Assembly: GCA_017561865.1 (NCBI GenBank)
Contig: JAFZBH010000001.1
Coordinates: 1 to 50,259 of the forward strand
Length of the DNA: 50,259 nt
Reading direction: 5' to 3'
Source of the DNA: Bacteroidales bacterium
Lineage (GTDB): Bacteria > Bacteroidota > Bacteroidia > Bacteroidales > UBA932
The number at the start of each line of letters is the position of its first letter. The stretch's first letter is position 1. This document shows, piece by piece, positions 42,065-50,026 of the stretch. The position numbers and the translations under genes were made by a program. The notes beneath the pieces were generated by a model. The model searched no databases. It worked only from the letters and a program-made list of their open reading frames with translations, and had not been told where the DNA came from.

Positions 42065-43300
42065 CTATTTGACATAGAAGGAGCCGCCGGCGCCGACGCC
42101 GTAGGCGTGGAGTTTGCCGTAGGAGCCGCCCTGATAGTCCTCGGACCAGGAGACGCGGTTGGCCATCTTGCCCAGGTCGGTCTTGACGATGGAGTAGCCG
42201 TAGATGACCCGGCGGATCGGGACGCCCAGGGCGTTGGTCTGCACCTCCCAGGAGTCGCTGGTGATGACGATGTCCACCAGATCGGTGCGTTTGAGTTTCT
42301 CCGCCGCGAGGGCCTGGGCCTTCAGGGAGCCGTTCAGCGCGCCCGCCTTGGGCATGGGCTTGAACTCGATGTTGTCCGGAGAATTGTTGTCGATGGCCTG
42401 CTTGACGGTAGAGGCATAGAAAAGGGCCTTCTGATAGTACACGTCATAATCGTCGGCCATCACGCCCCGTTCGGTCTCATAGCAATAATCTACCGGGTAC
42501 CCTTCGAAAAGGATGGCGATGTTGACCATCATATTAAAGTCCCGCTTCGCCATCTCGATCTGCTCCGCGCTCGCGACCGTCGGCTCGTAAGAGGAGGTGC
42601 AGAAGAAAGCCTTGTTGTCCCTGGAGGTGAACAGCGTGGCCTTGCCGGGTATGACGCCTTCTTCACTGGCGGGGACACCGGTCACGCGCATACCCACGGA
42701 GAAGAGGGTGTTCCCCTGGTAAAACCACAGCCCGTTCTCGTCCTTCTTGAGCTCCGCGGTGAAGTGCGAGCTGACAATACCGCCCATCACGGAGTAGAAA
42801 TTGGTCCAGTCGGCAAGTTCGTTTTCAATCTTCATCTTCTGGTCATACTCGTACTCATACTTGCCGGCTTCTATTTCGGCAAGTGTCTGACGGTCCCATT
42901 TCGCACGGGCGGTGAGTTTGGCGGCCAGCTGCCGGGCCTCCTCGTTGGACGTCTTCCTCAGGCCCCAGGCGATAGAATTCATATACTGGCCTGTGGCGTC
43001 GTATGAGTTGAATGAGGGAGACTTGGTCATCAGTTCGGGAATCTCGGGACCCTCCGGGATGGTGGGTTTCTGGTCTTCGACCACGGAGGACAGGGCGTTG
43101 GTCACCTTGCCTGTGTCATCTCCCTTGTCATTGCCTTCCACCGCATTGATGATGGTGCCGGAGGCTTGCTGGGTCGTGCGGGAAATGCCTTGCTGGACGG
43201 CATTTTTGGCCCGGTTGAGGACATTGCCGAGCTGGGCGTTCGCCTGTGCGCTGACAAGCAGCAGCAGGACGACGGGAAGGAGTCTGCAGATCTTTTTCAT
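42065..43300 (-). CDS. Secreted protein of unknown function
   Basis: A 411-aa protein with a clear signal peptide (KKICRLLPVVLLLLVSAQANAQ). Residues 24-60 are Asn/Gln/Ala-rich and helical (LGNVLNRAKNAVQQGISRTTQQAS), and the rest has no motif I recognise: helical (EEARQLAAKLTARAKWDRQTLAEIEAGKYEYEYDQ), then mixed (FYQGNTLFSVGMRVTG, WEVQTNALGVPIRRVIYGYSIVKTDLGKMANRVSW). No lipobox and no membrane helix, so probably periplasmic or secreted. Similar exported proteins with a QLGNVLNRA-type start are common in Bacteroidales without known function. A -7 box TAAACTTG (43331-43324, one base off) lies 23 nt upstream. Confidence 0.6.
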   Translation of the reverse strand: MKKICRLLPVVLLLLVSAQANAQLGNVLNRAKNAVQQGISRTTQQASGTIINAVEGNDKGDDTGKVTNALSSVVEDQKPTIPEGPEIPELMTKSPSFNSYDATGQYMNSIAWGLRKTSNEEARQLAAKLTARAKWDRQTLAEIEAGKYEYEYDQKMKIENELADWTNFYSVMGGIVSSHFTAELKKDENGLWFYQGNTLFSVGMRVTGVPASEEGVIPGKATLFTSRDNKAFFCTSSYEPTVASAEQIEMAKRDFNMMVNIAILFEGYPVDYCYETERGVMADDYDVYYQKALFYASTVKQAIDNNSPDNIEFKPMPKAGALNGSLKAQALAAEKLKRTDLVDIVITSDSWEVQTNALGVPIRRVIYGYSIVKTDLGKMANRVSWSEDYQGGSYGKLHAYGVGAGGSFYVK

Positions 43301-43323
43301 AAGCGTACGTTTTAATCCGGTTA

Positions 43324-43351
43324 CAAGTTTACAGATAATTAATTACATTTG
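43324..43351. promoter_or_regulatory. Divergent back-to-back -7 boxes, secreted protein / 5'-nucleotidase
   Basis: Minus-strand TAAACTTG (43331-43324) and plus-strand TACATTTG (43344-43351), 12 bp apart. The plus box ends 4 nt before the ATG at 43356. Confidence 0.55.
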
Positions 43352-43355
43352 CAAT

Positions 43356-44819
43356 ATGAATAAGACCCTTACACTTTTGCACTCCAACGACCTTCACGGG
43401 GATTTCCTGGCCGAGAAGGTGGACGAGAAACTGACCGGCGGCGTGTCGATGCTCTCCGGTTACATTTCCAAAGTCCGTAAAGAAGAGAAGAATGTCCTGT
43501 ACGCCATCTCCGGCGATATGTTCAAGGGATCCCTGATCGACCAGGAATACCGGGGCATCTCGACCATCGAGATCATGAACCTGCTGGCGCCCGACGTCGT
43601 CACCCTGGGCAACCACGAGGTGGACTACGGACTAGCCCATCTGCTGTTCCTGGAGAAGTGCGCCAAATTCCCGATCATCAACGCCAACATGTTCCTGACC
43701 AGCAACGGCACCCGTCTGTTCAAATCCCATAAGATCATCGAGATCGACGGGATGAAGATCATGTTCATCGGCATCCTGACCGAGGACGTGCTTGAATACA
43801 CGCGCAACGAGAAGCTGATCAGCACGCTGGTCGGCATCAAGGACGCCGCCGAGGAGGTGGGCAGGATCTGCATGGCGTACCAGACGGTCGACATCGACCT
43901 GACGGTGCTGCTGACGCATATCGGCTTCGAGAACGACCAGAAGCTGGCCGCGCAGCTGGATCCGGACTGGGGCGTGGACCTGATCATCGGCGGGCATTCG
44001 CACACGCTGATCGACGAGCCGGCGGTGGTGGCCGGCATCCCCATCGTCCAGGCCGCCGTCGGGACGGACCAGATCGGCCGCTTCGATCTGGTCATCGACA
44101 CGGACACGAATTCCATCGCCTCCTATACCTGGAAGCTCATCCCCATTACGGAAGAGAATTGCCCGAGGGACCTCGAGCTCGAGAAGGTCGTGAACGATTA
44201 CAAGACGATCACGGATGCCGTCTACGACCAGGTCCTGACCCGCCTGGACGGAGTCTATACCCAGACACGAAGGAACCGGGACGCAATGCTCGGCCACCTG
44301 TTCACCGACATCGTCAAGGAGGGCACCGGGGTGGATGTCGTCATGATTTCCAGCGGCGCCATCCGCGGCACCCAGCTTGGAGAAGTGGTCACAAAGGGTG
44401 ACCTGCGGAAGGTCTATCCTTATGACAACAAGGTGGTCGAGTTCGTGCTCACGGGGAAACAGCTCCGCGAAGCGCTGCTCTGGATGCTCCGGGACGAGTC
44501 CATCGACGCGCCGGACGACGGCGGGGAGTTCTATCATTTCTCCAGGGGCTTCAAGGCCGTCTATATCCAGAAGGAACACCGCCTCGAGACCTTTGAACTC
44601 AACGGCCACGCCATTCAGGATGAGGACCGGATCAAGATCGCGATGGGCGACTTCCATTACAACAACATCGAGAATTTCCTCCATCTCGATAAAGATGAAA
44701 TCAAGAAGAACGGCCGCGTCAAGACCATGTCCTCTTCGGGCTACATCATCATCGAGGAGCGCATGAGCGGCGTCCCCCTGATCCGTGTGGACCGGGAAGA
44801 ACGGATTGTCATCAAATAG
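43356..44819 (+). CDS. 5'-nucleotidase/2',3'-cyclic phosphodiesterase family metallophosphoesterase
   Basis: A 487-aa protein with the UshA-like domain pair. The metallophosphatase domain has TLLHSNDLHGDF, YAISGDMFKGSL, VVTLGNHEVDYG and LIIGGHSHTLID (dinuclear metal-binding D, H, N residues); the C-terminal 5'-nucleotidase domain has GHLFTDIVKEGTGVDVVMISSGAIRG and RKVYPYDNKVVEFVLTGKQLREAL. Unlike most UshA proteins it has no signal peptide (starts MNKTLTLLHSND), so it should act in the cytoplasm or at the membrane face. Likely substrates are nucleotides or nucleotide sugars. The start is set by the -7 box 4 nt before it. Two terminators follow. Confidence 0.88.
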   Translation: MNKTLTLLHSNDLHGDFLAEKVDEKLTGGVSMLSGYISKVRKEEKNVLYAISGDMFKGSLIDQEYRGISTIEIMNLLAPDVVTLGNHEVDYGLAHLLFLEKCAKFPIINANMFLTSNGTRLFKSHKIIEIDGMKIMFIGILTEDVLEYTRNEKLISTLVGIKDAAEEVGRICMAYQTVDIDLTVLLTHIGFENDQKLAAQLDPDWGVDLIIGGHSHTLIDEPAVVAGIPIVQAAVGTDQIGRFDLVIDTDTNSIASYTWKLIPITEENCPRDLELEKVVNDYKTITDAVYDQVLTRLDGVYTQTRRNRDAMLGHLFTDIVKEGTGVDVVMISSGAIRGTQLGEVVTKGDLRKVYPYDNKVVEFVLTGKQLREALLWMLRDESIDAPDDGGEFYHFSRGFKAVYIQKEHRLETFELNGHAIQDEDRIKIAMGDFHYNNIENFLHLDKDEIKKNGRVKTMSSSGYIIIEERMSGVPLIRVDREERIVIK

Positions 44820-44825
44820 TCGTAT

Positions 44826-44856
44826 CGGGGTGCAAAACCGGCCTTTTTGCACCCCG
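44826..44856 (+). terminator. Terminator hairpin 1 of a tandem pair
   Basis: CGGGGTGCAAAA (44826-44837) pairs with TTTTGCACCCCG (44845-44856). Confidence 0.65.
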
Positions 44857-44875
44857 AAGCCCGAAATAACCCGAT

Positions 44876-44914
44876 GCGGGGTGCAAATCCGCCTTTTTTG
44901 CACCCCGCTTTTTT
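44876..44914 (+). terminator. Rho-independent terminator 2 with T-run
   Basis: GCGGGGTGCAAA (44876-44887) pairs perfectly with TTTGCACCCCGC (44897-44908) and is followed by six T (44909-44914). It is nearly the same stem as terminator 1. Confidence 0.9.
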
Positions 44915-44946
44915 GTGTGCCGCTTGGAGATATTAAATTTTTTAAT

Positions 44947-44954
44947 TACATTTG
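44947..44954 (+). promoter_or_regulatory. -7 box of the arginine operon (TACATTTG)
   Basis: Perfect TAnnTTTG, 7 nt before the leader-peptide ATG and 171 nt before the first enzyme gene, so the operon has a transcribed leader of about 165 nt. Confidence 0.65.
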
Positions 44955-44961
44955 CGAAGTT

Positions 44962-45006
44962 ATGTTATGTGTGTATTACCAGAGCTCCAGGCGAGACCGA
45001 AGATAG
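44962..45006 (+). CDS. Candidate arginine leader peptide (attenuator)
   Basis: A 14-codon open frame directly after the operon promoter: MLCVYYQSSRRDRR and stop TAG. Four of the last five sense codons are Arg (AGG CGA gac CGA AGA), all codons that look infrequent in this GC-rich window, where CGC/CGG dominate. The peptide's final codons and stop form the 5' arm of the hairpin at 44997-45034. It lies upstream of a complete arginine operon. This is the classical layout of a ribosome-stalling attenuator: low charged tRNA-Arg stalls the ribosome on the Arg codons and blocks the hairpin. Function is inferred from layout only. Confidence 0.6.
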   Translation: MLCVYYQSSRRDRR

Positions 45007-45034
45007 GAGGCGTAGAAACCTCCCACATCTTCGG
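44997..45034 (+). promoter_or_regulatory. Leader hairpin of the arginine operon
   Basis: CCGAAGAT (44997-45004) pairs with ATCTTCGG (45027-45034); inside, GGAGG (45006-45010) pairs with CCTCC (45019-45023). The 5' arm covers the last two Arg codons and the first base of the leader stop codon. The end of the 3' arm can instead pair downstream: CGGAAATTC (45032-45040) with GAATTTTCG (45062-45070), one G-U, so two alternative structures are possible. No long T-run follows, so termination is not obvious. 45058-45076 also resembles an ARG box (TGAAT core, three consensus misses); weak. Confidence 0.55.
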
Positions 45035-45125
45035 AAATTCTGTGTATAACAATCCCAATATGAATTTTCGCTCAATAATTGCAATTGACAATCTCGGTTT
45101 GTCTTGCCATTAGGGGCTTTATTGT

Positions 45126-45692
45126 ATGGATATGAACGTCAACGTCATGGTGGCCAATGAAAGCCACACCCGCTACGCGGAACAAATCTGTCAAGAAATC
45201 TACATCTCCTCGCTGGAGCGCAAGACCGGTATCGCCAAGCGTACGCCGGAATACATCTGTGAGAAAATGCTGGCCGGCAAGGCCGTCATCGCCCTGACGG
45301 ACGAAGGCGAGTTCGCCGGCTTCTCCTACATCGAGTCCTGGGGCGGCAAGAGTTTCGTCGCCAATTCCGGACTCATCGTCGCGCATCAGTTCCGCGGCCA
45401 GGGCATCGCCAAACGCATCAAGGAGCAGACCTTCATCCTGTCGCGCAAGCTTTTCCCGGACGCGAAGATCTTCTCGATCACCACAGGCGCGGCGGTGATG
45501 AAGATGAACTATGAGTTCGGCTTCCGCCCGGTCCCCTACACCGAGCTCACGGACGATCCGGAGTTCTGGAAGGGCTGCGAGGGATGCCGGCACTTCGACA
45601 TCCTGCAGAGCCACGACTACAAGATGTGCATCTGCACGGGGCTGCTCTATGATCCGAAAGAACATCTTGAGATCCATCATCCGGGGGAATAG
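45126..45692 (+). CDS. GNAT acetyltransferase, first gene of the arginine operon
   Basis: A 188-aa acyl-CoA-dependent N-acyltransferase. LIVAHQFRGQGIAKRIKEQTF is the GNAT motif A (R/Q-x-x-G-x-A/G loop). Its C-terminal part has five Cys (GCEGCRHFD, YKMCICTG). It leads an operon of arginine genes, as in other Bacteroidales, and so is a good candidate for the glutamate N-acyl(acetyl or succinyl)transferase that starts the pathway, since no argJ or classical argA is seen here. That role is inference from context. A second ATG 6 nt downstream is an alternative start. Confidence 0.72.
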   Translation: MDMNVNVMVANESHTRYAEQICQEIYISSLERKTGIAKRTPEYICEKMLAGKAVIALTDEGEFAGFSYIESWGGKSFVANSGLIVAHQFRGQGIAKRIKEQTFILSRKLFPDAKIFSITTGAAVMKMNYEFGFRPVPYTELTDDPEFWKGCEGCRHFDILQSHDYKMCICTGLLYDPKEHLEIHHPGE

Positions 45693-45770
45693 ATTTCTCG
45701 ACTCACTTCATTCGCTCGAAATGACAAATTGATTCGTTCGCTCGAAGTGACAAATAACTCGAAATGACGA
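45691..45770. repeat. REP-like palindromic element, copy 3, with partial tandem repeats
   Basis: The full unit AGATTTCTCGACTC...TTCGCTCGAAATGACA (45691-45726) is followed by two shorter copies of its right end, TTCGCTCGAAGTGACA (ends 45752) and CTCGAAATGACG (ends about 45769). It fills the 83-nt gap between the GNAT gene and argG, inside the operon. Confidence 0.6.
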
Positions 45771-45775
45771 AATAA

Positions 45776-46993
45776 ATGAATACGAAGAAGAAAGTTGTTG
45801 TGGCATTCAGCGGAGGGCTGGACACCTCCTACACGGTGATGTACCTCGCCCGGGAGAAAGGCTACGAGGTCCACGCCGCCTGCGCCAACACCGGCGGATT
45901 CAGCCCCGAACAGCTGAAGACCAACGAAGAGAACGCCTACAAGCTTGGCGCGACGAAATACGTGACCCTCGACGTCACGCAGGAATACTACGCCAAGAGC
46001 CTTAAATATATGATCTGGGGCAACGTGCTCCGCAACGGCACCTACCCCGTCTCGGTGTCCTCCGAGCGCATTTTCCAGGGGATGGCGATCGCCCGCTACG
46101 CCAACGAGATCGGCGCGGACGCCATCGCCCACGGCTCTACCGGCGCCGGCAACGACCAGGTCCGCTTCGACATGACCTTCCTGGTGATGTGCCCGCAGAT
46201 GGAGATCATCACCCTGACGCGTGACGGCAACCTCTCCCGCAAGGACGAGGTCGATTACCTCAACGCGCACGGCTTCAAGGCCGATTTCGCGAAGCTCAAA
46301 TACTCCTATAACGTGGGCATCTGGGGCACGTCCATCTGCGGCGGCGAGATCCTCGATTCGAGGCAGGGCCTGCCCGAAAGCGCATACCTCAAACAGGTCA
46401 GCAAGACCGGCTCGGAGATCCTGTCGCTGGGCTTCGAAAAGGGCGAACTGAAGAGCGTGAACGGTGTGGACTACGACGACAAGATCGCTGCCATCCAGGC
46501 CGTGGAGGCTGTGGGAGCTCCTTACGGCATCGGCCGCGACATGCACGTGGGCGACACCATCATCGGCATCAAGGGCCGCGTGGGCTTCGAAGCAGCCGCC
46601 CCGATGCTGATCATCGGCGCGCACAAGTTTCTGGAGAAGTTCACCCTGTCCAAGTGGCAGCAGTACTGGAAGGACCAGGTCGCGAACTGGTACGGGATGT
46701 TCCTGCACGAGAGCCAGTATCTCGAGCCCGTGATGCGGGACATCGAGGCGATGCTCGAAAGCAGCCAGCGCAACGTCAACGGCACCGTGACCCTGGAACT
46801 GCGCCCCTACGGGTTCTCCACCGTGGGCGTGGACTCCCCCGACGATCTCGTCAAGAGCAAGCTCGGCGAGTACGGCGAGACGCAGAAGGGCTGGACGGCC
46901 GAGGAGGCCAAGGGCTTCATCAAGGTGACTTCCACCCCGCTGCGTGTCTATTACGGCAACCACAAGGACGAATTCATCAAAGGCAATGATTAA
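45776..46993 (+). CDS. argG: Argininosuccinate synthase
   Basis: A 405-aa ATP-dependent ligase joining citrulline and aspartate to argininosuccinate. The P-loop VVVAFSGGLDTSYTVMYLAREKGYEV is at the N-terminus; HGSTGAGNDQVRFDMTF is the next conserved ATP/citrulline motif, and GIKGRVGFEAAAPMLIIGAHKFLEKFTLSKWQQYWKD is typical of the family. Start ATG 45776 gives the standard N-terminus. Its coding end overlaps argC by 8 nt. Confidence 0.95.
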   Translation: MNTKKKVVVAFSGGLDTSYTVMYLAREKGYEVHAACANTGGFSPEQLKTNEENAYKLGATKYVTLDVTQEYYAKSLKYMIWGNVLRNGTYPVSVSSERIFQGMAIARYANEIGADAIAHGSTGAGNDQVRFDMTFLVMCPQMEIITLTRDGNLSRKDEVDYLNAHGFKADFAKLKYSYNVGIWGTSICGGEILDSRQGLPESAYLKQVSKTGSEILSLGFEKGELKSVNGVDYDDKIAAIQAVEAVGAPYGIGRDMHVGDTIIGIKGRVGFEAAAPMLIIGAHKFLEKFTLSKWQQYWKDQVANWYGMFLHESQYLEPVMRDIEAMLESSQRNVNGTVTLELRPYGFSTVGVDSPDDLVKSKLGEYGETQKGWTAEEAKGFIKVTSTPLRVYYGNHKDEFIKGND

Positions 46994-47930
46994 GGTCGGC
47001 ATCATCGGCGGCGCCGGCTACACGGCGGGCGAACTCCTCCGCATCCTGGTGAACCACCCGGAGGCGGAAATCGTCTTCGTGCACTCGACCAGCAACGCCG
47101 GAAACTACCTCTACGACGTGCACGGCGGCTTGTTCGGGGACACGCAGATGCGTTTCAGCGACAGCTACGACCTGGACGCGGTGGACGTGCTCTTCCTCTG
47201 CTCGGCCCACGGCAAGAGCCGTGAGTTCTGGGAGCAGAACGTCCGGCCCGCAGGCCTGAAGGTCGTGGACCTCGCGCAGGATTTCCGGGACGAGTCGGAC
47301 GGCTATGTCTACGGCCTGCCGGAGTGGCAGCGGGACAGGATCCGCTCTGCGGACAAGGTCGCCAATCCCGGTTGCTTCGCGACGGCGATCCAGCTCGGCC
47401 TGCTGCCGCTCGCGGCCACAGGAGTGCTGAAGAGTCCCGTTCACGTGACGGCCATCACCGGCTCCACGGGTGCGGGCGTCAAGCCCTCGGCGACGACGCA
47501 CTTCAGTTGGCGCACGGACAATCTTTCGACATATAAAGTCTTTGAGCATCAGCATCTTAAGGAGATTTGCCGGAATCTGGGTTTTGATTCCATCCAGTTC
47601 GTGCCGATGCGGGGCGATTTCGCCCGCGGCATCTTCGCCTCGATCACGGCGGACTGCCCGCTCGACGGCGAGGCGGCGCTCAAGCTCTATAAGGATTACT
47701 ATGCCGACGCGGCGTTTACCTTCGTCGCCGACGCCCCGGTGGACCTCAAGCAGGTGGTCAACACCAACAAATGCATCGTCTCGCTCGAGAAGCACGGCGA
47801 GGTGCTCGTCATCTCGTCCGTGATCGACAATCTGCTGAAGGGCGCCTCCGGCCAGGCGGTGCAGAATATGAACCTGATGTGCGGACTCCCGGAAACGACG
47901 GGCCTCAGGCTGAAGGCATCAGCATTTTAG
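46986..47930 (+). CDS. argC: N-acetyl(succinyl)-gamma-glutamyl-phosphate reductase
   Basis: A 314-aa NADPH-dependent reductase. The Rossmann motif VGIIGGAGYTAGELLRIL starts at residue 3; the catalytic Cys is in VANPGCFATAIQLGLLPLA; VHVTAITGSTGAGVKPS and FVPMRGDFARGIFASI follow. It converts the acyl-glutamyl phosphate to semialdehyde. The ATG lies inside the end of argG (8-nt overlap), a strong sign of coupled translation. The upstream in-frame extension is a shadow. Confidence 0.94.
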   Translation: MIKVGIIGGAGYTAGELLRILVNHPEAEIVFVHSTSNAGNYLYDVHGGLFGDTQMRFSDSYDLDAVDVLFLCSAHGKSREFWEQNVRPAGLKVVDLAQDFRDESDGYVYGLPEWQRDRIRSADKVANPGCFATAIQLGLLPLAATGVLKSPVHVTAITGSTGAGVKPSATTHFSWRTDNLSTYKVFEHQHLKEICRNLGFDSIQFVPMRGDFARGIFASITADCPLDGEAALKLYKDYYADAAFTFVADAPVDLKQVVNTNKCIVSLEKHGEVLVISSVIDNLLKGASGQAVQNMNLMCGLPETTGLRLKASAF

Positions 47931-47936
47931 GCAAAG

Positions 47937-49067
47937 ATGGAACTATTCGATGTCTATACCCTCTTCAACGTCACGCCCGTGCACGCGCGGGGGTGTACCG
48001 TCTGGGATGACAAGGGGCAGGAGTACCTTGACCTCTACGGCGGCCACGCCGTCATCTCGGTGGGCCACAGCCATCCGCGTTACGTCGCGGCCCTGACCGA
48101 GCAGCTCGGCAAGATCGGCTTCTATTCCAACAGCGTGCGCAACCCCCTGCAGGAGCAGCTGGCCAGGCGCATCGGCGAGGTGAGCGGCTACGAGGACTAT
48201 TCCCTGTTCCTGGACAACAGCGGTGCGGAGTCCAACGAGAATGCCGCCAAACTGGCCTCGTTCCATACCGGCAAGGACCGCATCATCGCGTTCCGCAGGA
48301 GCTTTCACGGACGCACTTCGGGTGCCGTGGCGCTGACGGACAACCCGGCGATCGTCTCCCCTTTCAACGCGCATCACCGCGTGACTTTCTGCGACCTGAA
48401 CGATGCTGACGGCGTGGAGCGGGAGCTCGCGAAGGGCGACGTGGCTGGCGTGATCGTGGAGGGCATCCAGGGCTGCGGCGGCATCCACGTGCCCGAGGAT
48501 CGCTTCCTTCGCGATCTGGAGCGTCTGTGCCGGCAGTACGGCGCCGTGCTGATCCTGGACGAAGTGCAGAGCGGCTACGGGCGCACGGGCAAGTTCTTCG
48601 CCCACCAGTGGGCGGGCATCCGTCCGGGCATCATCACGCTCGGCAAGGGCATCGCCAACGGCTTCCCCTGCGGAGGCATCCTCATCGCGCCGGAGTTCCA
48701 GGCGCGAAAAGGGATGCTCGGCACCACCTTCGGCGGCAATTACCTCGCCTGCGCCTGCGCCCTCGCCGTGCTCGACATCATCCAGACCGAGCACCTGGTG
48801 GAGAACGCCTACAAGGTGGGTGAATACATCAAGGAGCATCTGCCCGAGAGTGAGCGCATCACGGACGTGCGCGGCCGGGGCCTGATGCTCGGCATCGAAT
48901 TCGGCGAGAGCGTCGCGCCCCTGCGGCAGGCGCTGCTCTACGACAAGCACATCTTTACCGGCGTGGCCGGAGGGAACATGATCCGGCTCCTGGCCCCGCT
49001 CTGCCTGCAGGAAAGCGAGGCGGACCGGTTCCTGGAAGCGTTCAACGAAGTACTTGCAGCGAAATGA
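47937..49067 (+). CDS. argD: N-acyl-ornithine aminotransferase
   Basis: A 376-aa class III aminotransferase of the ArgD type, converting the acyl-glutamate semialdehyde to N-acyl-ornithine. VWDDKGQEYLDLYGGHAVISVGHSHPRYVAAL is the N-terminal signature; FLDNSGAESNENAAKLA and VIVEGIQGCGGIHVP follow, and the PLP-binding Lys is in LGKGIANGFPCGGILIA. LILDEVQSGYGRTGKFFAHQWAG is the class III motif. It starts 6 nt after argC and ends in a 4-nt overlap with argF'. Confidence 0.95.
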   Translation: MELFDVYTLFNVTPVHARGCTVWDDKGQEYLDLYGGHAVISVGHSHPRYVAALTEQLGKIGFYSNSVRNPLQEQLARRIGEVSGYEDYSLFLDNSGAESNENAAKLASFHTGKDRIIAFRRSFHGRTSGAVALTDNPAIVSPFNAHHRVTFCDLNDADGVERELAKGDVAGVIVEGIQGCGGIHVPEDRFLRDLERLCRQYGAVLILDEVQSGYGRTGKFFAHQWAGIRPGIITLGKGIANGFPCGGILIAPEFQARKGMLGTTFGGNYLACACALAVLDIIQTEHLVENAYKVGEYIKEHLPESERITDVRGRGLMLGIEFGESVAPLRQALLYDKHIFTGVAGGNMIRLLAPLCLQESEADRFLEAFNEVLAAK

Positions 49068-50026
49068 AAACCTTTTTCCACGTCAGTGACATAGGCGACC
49101 TGGGCGCGGCGCTCGAGGAAGCCAGGCAGGTGAAGGCAACGCCCTTCGCCTGGAAGCATCTGGGCCGCGACAAGACCATCATGCTGGTCTTCTTCAACAG
49201 CAGCCTGCGCACCCGTCTTAGCAGCCAGAAGGCCGCGCTCAACCTGGGGATGAATCCCATCGTGCTCAACATCGGACAGGACAGCTGGAAGCTGGAAACC
49301 GAAATGGGCGTGGTGATGGACGGCGACAAGTCGGAGCACCTGCGCGAGGCCATCCCGGTGATGACTTCCTACTGCGACCTGATCGGCATCCGCTCCTTCG
49401 CGGGTCTGAAGGACAGGGAATTCGACTACAACGAGACCGTGCTCCGGCAGTTCATCGAATACGGCGGCAAGCCCGTGATCAGCCTGGAGTCGGCTACGGT
49501 CCATCCCTGCCAGGCCTTCGCGGACCTGATCACGATCGAGGAATACCGCAAGAAGAAGCGCCCCAAGGTGGTGCTGACCTGGGCCCCGCACCCGCGCTCG
49601 CTCCCCCAGGCCGTGCCGAATTCCTTCGCGGAATGGATGCGGGCGGCGGACGTCGAATTCGTGATCACGCATCCCCGCGGCTACGAGCTGGACCCGGCCT
49701 TCGCCGGCGACGCACCCGTGGAATACGACCAGATGAAGGCGCTCGAGGGTGCGGACTTCGTCTACGCGAAGAACTGGAGCTGCCCGGGCGTGACCGATCC
49801 CGCGCAGTACGGCCAGGTCCTGAGTAAGGACCTGGGCTGGACGGTGGACGCACGCCATATGGCGGTGACCGACAACGCCTTCTTTATGCATTGCCTGCCC
49901 GTGCGGCGCAACATGATCGTCTCCGACGAGGTGATCGACGCGCCCACGAGCCTCGTGATCCCCGAGGCGGCCAACCGCGTCGTTTCCGCCCAGGTGGTGA
50001 TGAAACGGATGCTCGAGAGCCTATGA
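49064..50026 (+). CDS. argF': N-acylornithine carbamoyltransferase (SOTCase/AOTCase)
   Basis: A 320-aa transcarbamylase that carbamoylates an N-acylated ornithine. The carbamoyl-phosphate motif is FFNSSLRTRLSSQKAALNLGMN (SxRT, residues 46-50); HPRSLPQAVPNSFAEWM and FMHCLPVRRNMIVSDEVID are AOTCase/SOTCase signatures that ordinary ornithine transcarbamylase lacks. By position, residue 90 lies in MDGDKSEHLREA and is Ser. From the literature as I recall, that site is Pro in the B. fragilis succinyl-specific enzyme and Glu in the acetyl-specific Xanthomonas enzyme; Ser is neither, so acyl preference is open. It overlaps argB by 4 nt. Confidence 0.92.
   Translation: MKTFFHVSDIGDLGAALEEARQVKATPFAWKHLGRDKTIMLVFFNSSLRTRLSSQKAALNLGMNPIVLNIGQDSWKLETEMGVVMDGDKSEHLREAIPVMTSYCDLIGIRSFAGLKDREFDYNETVLRQFIEYGGKPVISLESATVHPCQAFADLITIEEYRKKKRPKVVLTWAPHPRSLPQAVPNSFAEWMRAADVEFVITHPRGYELDPAFAGDAPVEYDQMKALEGADFVYAKNWSCPGVTDPAQYGQVLSKDLGWTVDARHMAVTDNAFFMHCLPVRRNMIVSDEVIDAPTSLVIPEAANRVVSAQVVMKRMLESL

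Noticed and set aside
45058..45076. ARG-box-like sequence (TGAAT core) in the arginine leader
   Set aside because: Three mismatches to the 19-nt consensus, position downstream of the promoter, and only one site. Kept as a weak note, not as a feature.
47439..47452. TTCACGTGA, resembling the parS core, in argC
   Set aside because: Only the CACGTG centre and three flanking bases match the 16-bp parS consensus; lies inside a coding region far from parAB.
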